Origin: Zoroaster sp. YZ-2022
Lineage: Eukaryota; Echinodermata; Asteroidea; Forcipulatida; Zoroasteridae
NCBI GenBank assembly: GCA_029582265.1
Contig: CM055816.1
Coordinates: forward strand, 21,943,843-22,007,842
Direction of reading: 5' to 3'
DNA length: 64,000 nt
The notes under the pieces: model-generated
Seen by the model: only the letters and a program-made list of their open reading frames with translations
What the model was told of the DNA's origin: nothing
Databases searched by the model: none
Made by a program: the position numbers and the translations under genes
In this document: positions 33,757 through 64,000 of the stretch, piece after piece
Layout of the letters: each line of letters opens with the position of its first letter
Position numbering within the stretch: the first letter of the stretch is position 1

Positions 33757-34098
33757 AATAATAATAATAACGTGTGGACTTATATAGCGCACGTATCCAC
33801 CAACTGAGTGGTGCTCAAGGCGCATTATATTATTACCCCTGCTCATAAATCATTCCTGAAACCATCTCAGCTCCCAGGGGAGTATACAGCTCAATTGCTG
33901 CCATTACAGCGCATATAGGGCTAATCAACCAACTCTGCCCTCACAGGTACCCATTTAACCCCTGGGTGGAGAGAAGCAATTATGGTTAAGTGTCTTGCTC
34001 AAGGACACAAGTGTCACGGCCGGGATTCAAACCCACATTCTGCTGCTAACACCAGAACTTGAGTCCGGTAAGCTAGACCGCTCGGCCACGACACTCCA
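33757..34098 (-). mobile_element. S1 SINE, near full length
   Basis: On the - strand: GAGCGGTCTAGC, the degraded B box, GTGTCCTTGAGCAAGACACTT, the CCCAGGGGTTAAATGGGTACC segment, ATGAGCAGGGGTAATAATAT and an (ATT)n tail at 33757. Confidence 0.8.
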
Positions 34099-34234
34099 CA
34101 TTTCATTTTTTTCCCCCAAATTACCAATAGCTGCTTAAAGATTCCTTAAATCTGGTTTGACTTGGGACAGTTGCTGATAAGCAGACCTTGCCTCAAGATT
34201 AGAGGATCAATAACTCAATGTAGACACACAGCCA

Positions 34235-34455
34235 AGAACCAGCGGCGCAGCCACGGGGGGTCCTGGGGGTCACGTACCCACCACAAATTTCCAGTGCTCC
34301 CCCCAGGTGCCCCCATGAAAAATCCCGATATTGCCCCAAAAACAGAAAAGAAAAAGAAAAGGCAAAAACCCATACCCCCTGGCCCCCCCAATGAAAAACA
34401 ACTCCCTTCCTCCGTGCCCCCCCCCCCCCCCTGAAAAAGTCATGGCTATGCTGCT
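34235..34455 (-). repeat. G-run/C-run repeat remnant
   Basis: This is the opposite-orientation relative of 30415-30600, with CAGCGGCGCAGCCACGG at one end and AAAAAGTCATGGCTATGCTG at the other around long C-runs. Confidence 0.5.
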
Positions 34456-34700
34456 GCCAAAAACAATTGTCTTCATTGATAAAGGGACGATCAGAGCATA
34501 CTGATCGAAACGTCGAGTTGTACCACCAGTTCTTTTCAGAACTAATTACTACTCAATTGAGATTCCACATGGTGTCACCGCAATTAGTCTTACTTAAAGG
34601 GAAAACCTGTTTGACGGATTCTTGTACAGTAAAGCACTGCTATAATAGACACATCAAGCTTACTCCCATTATTACACAGATAGAAAAGGGCTGATTGATT

Positions 34701-61040
<26,340 letters not shown>

Positions 61041-61177
61041 TGAACCTGGTGGGGATTCCCCTCTTGTACCACTGGTGTGCAAACTACTCCCACGAGCTAA
61101 AAAAACATGACCAGGTACCAACCAAATAAACAGAGTGAGAAGAATACAAAGACAAACATAGTCAATAAACACACAGT

Positions 61178-61408
61178 TTAAAGGGACAGTATCGTCACAA
61201 TCAACAGGGCATGGAATCGGAGTGCTAGCTTTAGATTAACTGAGTGACTAAAAATAATACCCCCACATGATAAGGTGTTACATGTATTACTGTTGCTGCT
61301 GCATAAATGAGCCAATAATTTTCAGTCACTGTGTTCATCTTAAACTAGGACACCGATTCCATGCCCTGTTGAAAGTCTGTTCTGATCGTGATGATACTGT
61401 CCCTTTAA
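61178..61408. mobile_element. M1 MITE, intact ends
   Basis: TTAAAGGGACAGTATCGTCA to GATGATACTGTCCCTTTAA, 231 bp, with both CAACAGGGCATGGAATCGG and CCGATTCCATGCCCTGTTG arms. It lies between IFT46 exon 1 and the 90-bp satellite. Confidence 0.85.
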
Positions 61409-61427
61409 CCCTGAAAATTACTGGCTT

Positions 61428-64000
61428 ACAAGCTTTGCTTACTAGTGGGTACTTGTATGCTTGTGCATCCTTTCTTTATACAGCTCAGGGCACATGCATG
61501 CATGGGGACCCACGCTTACAAGCTTTGCTTACTAGTGGGTACTTGTATGCTTGTGCATGCTTTCTTTATACAGCTCAGAGCACATGCATGCATGGGGACC
61601 CACGCTTACAAGCTTTGCTTACTAGTGGGTACTTGTATGCTTGTGCATCCTTTCTTTATACAGCACAGAGCACATGCATGCATGGGGACCACGCTTACAA
61701 GCTTTGCTTACTAGTGGGTACTTGTATGCTTGTGCATCCTTTCTTTATACAGCTCAGAGCACATGCATGCATGGGGACCCACGCCACATAGCTTTGCTTA
61801 CTAGTGGGTACTTGTATGCTTGTGCATCCTTTCTTTATACAGCACAGAGCACATGCATGCATGGGGACCCACGCTTACAAGCTTTGCTTACTAGTGGGTA
61901 CTTGTATGCTTGTGCATCCTTTCTTTATACAGCACAGAGCACATGCATGCATGGGGACCCACGCTTACAAGCTTTGCTTACTAGTGGGTACTTGTATGCT
62001 TGTGCATCCTTTCTTTATACAGCACAGAGCACATGCATGCATGGGGACCCACGCTTACAAGCTTTGCTTACTAGTGGGTACTTGTATGCTTGTGCATCCT
62101 TTCTTTATACAGCACAGAGCACATGCATGCATGGTACCCACGCTTACAAGCTTTGCTTACTAGTGGGTACTTGTATGCTTGTGCATCCTTTCTTTATACA
62201 GCACAGAGCACATGCATGCATGGGGACCCACGCTTACAAGCTTTGCTTACTAGTGGGTACTTGTATGCTTGTGCATCCTTTCTTTATACAGCACAGAGCA
62301 CATGCATGCATGGGACCCACGCTTACAAGCTCTGCTTACTAGGGGGTACTTGTATGCTTGTGCATCCTTTCTTTATACAGCACAGAGCACATGCATGCAT
62401 GGGGACCCAACACAAGCTTTGCTTACTAGTGGGTACTTGTATGCTTGTGCATCCTTTCTTTATACAGCACAGAGCACATGCATGCATGGGGACCCACGCT
62501 TACAAGCTTTGCTTACTAGTGGGTACTTGTATGCTTGTGCATCCTTTCTTTATACAGCACAGAGCACATGCATGCATGGGGACCCACTTACAAGCTTTGC
62601 TTACACTAGTGGGTACTTGTATGCTTGTGCATCCTTTCTTTATACAGCACAGAGCACATGCATGCATGGGGACCCACGCTTACAAGCTTTGCTTACTAGT
62701 GGGTACTTGTATGCTTGTGCATCCTTTCTTTATACAGCACAGAGCACATGCATGCATGGGGACCCACGCTTACAAGCTTTGCTTACTAGTGGGTACTTGT
62801 ATGCTTGTGCATCCTTTCTTTATACAGCACAGAGCACATGCATGCATGGGGACCCACGCTTACAAGCTTTGCTTACTAGTGGGTACTTGTATGCTTGTGC
62901 ATCCTTTCTTTATACAGCTCAGGGCACATGCATGCATGGGGACCCACGCTTACAAGCTTTGCTTACTAGTGGGTACTTGTATGCTTGTGCATCCTTTCTT
63001 TATACAGCTCAGAGCACATGCATGCATGGGGACCCACGCTGACAAGCTTTGCTTACTAGTGGGTACTTGTATGCTTGTGCATGCTTTCTTTATACAGGTC
63101 AGAGCACATGCATGCATGGGGACCCACGCTTACAAGCTTTGCTTACTAGTGGGTACTTGTATGCTTGTGCATCCTTTCTTTATACAGCTCAGGGCACATG
63201 CATGCATGGGGACCCACGCTTACAAGCTTTGCTTACTAGTGGGTACTTGTATGCTTGTGCATGCTTTCTTTATACAGCTCAGAGCACATGCATGCATGGG
63301 GACCCACGCTTACAAGCTTTGCTTACTAGTGGGTACTTGTATGCTTGTGCATCCTTTCTTTATACAGCTCAGAGCACATGCATGCATGGGGACCCACGCT
63401 TACAAGCTTTGCTTACTAGTGGGTACTTGTATGCTTGTGCATCCTTTCTTTATACAGCTCAGGGCACATGCATGCATGGGGACCCACGCTTACAAGCTTT
63501 GCTTACTAGTGGGTACTTGTATGCTTGTGCATGCTTTCTTTATACAGGTCAGAGCACATGCATGCATGGGGACCCACGCTTACAAGCTTTGCTTACTAGT
63601 GGGTACTTGTATGCTTGTGCATCCTTTCTTTATACAGGTCAGGGCACATGCATGTATGGGGACCCACGCTTACAAGCTTTGCTTACTAGTGGGTACTTGT
63701 ATGCTTGTGCATCCTTTCTTTATACAGCTCAGGGCACATGCATGCATGGGGACCCACGCTTACAAGCTTTGCTTACTAGTGGGTACTTGTATGCTTGTGC
63801 ATGCTTTCTTTATACAGGTCAGGGCACATGCATGTATGGGGACCCACGCTTACAAGCTTTGCTTACTAGTGGGTACTTGTATGCTTGTGCATCCTTTCTT
63901 TATACAGCTCAGGGCACATGCATGCATGGGGACCCACGCTGACAAGCTTTGCTTACTAGTGGGTACTTGTATGCTTGTGCATGCTTTCTTTATACAGGTC
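61428..64000 (+). repeat. 90-bp satellite array, about 28 units, cut by window end
   Basis: The unit contains TTACAAGCTTTGCTTACTAG, TGGGTACTTGTATGCTTGTG, CATCCTTTCTTTATACAGC and AGAGCACATGCATGCATGGG, then GACCCACGC. About a dozen middle units (about 61800-62890) carry CAGCACAGAG; the outer units carry CAGCTCAGGG, CAGCTCAGAG or CAGGTCAGAG and alternate ATCC/ATGC. Single-base deletions (61690, 62310) break the otherwise open frames. The full length is unknown. Confidence 0.92.

Noticed and set aside
61641..63942. Long repeat frames of 233-297 codons
   Set aside because: Single-base indels between units break the frame repeatedly, no start or splice context exists, and two frames are equally open.

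Overview
The window is animal nuclear DNA: short exons with GT/AG splice sites, secreted LDL-receptor class A (LDLa) modules, a ciliary gene (IFT46), tRNA-derived SINEs and many inverted-repeat DNA elements. A marine deuterostome (echinoderm, hemichordate or amphioxus-like) is my best guess, from overall repeat style; the species cannot be fixed from sequence alone.

Layout. 1-1000: CCAAT-box repeats with a TATA box, then a fragment of a DNA element. 1000-11690: two tandem copies (A1, A2) of a small LDLa-repeat gene on the + strand; A1 has lost its 5' end and A2 keeps a signal-peptide exon but carries broken exons. 12045-13670: a 70-odd-bp satellite and an inverted-repeat element. 14441-27762: gene B, a complete + strand gene of 21 exons that I assemble to 1294 aa, with a signal peptide and 19 LDLa-type modules. 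Sixteen of the modules are 201-nt exons amplified as three-exon blocks. 28430-34690: spacer with mobile-element remnants.

34701-61096: IFT46 on the - strand, in 8 coding exons spread over 26 kb (328 aa by my assembly), including a 21-nt microexon. Its introns hold most of the tandem arrays: 17, 26, 55, 162, 77, about 115 and 70 bp units. Several lie inside elements with terminal inverted repeats. 61428 to the window end is a 90-bp satellite just upstream of IFT46.

Function. Genes A and B encode secreted, Ca-binding-type modular proteins whose LDLa exons are all phase 1-1, so exons can be added, lost or skipped without changing frame. IFT46 is an unrelated housekeeping gene of cilium assembly. 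The strongest unusual signals are the block amplification and mosaic flanks of gene B exons, the coordinated cysteine loss in its last module, the 77-bp satellite carried inside a transposon-like unit with a 9-bp target duplication, and the triplicated splice-donor segment of the IFT46 acidic exon.
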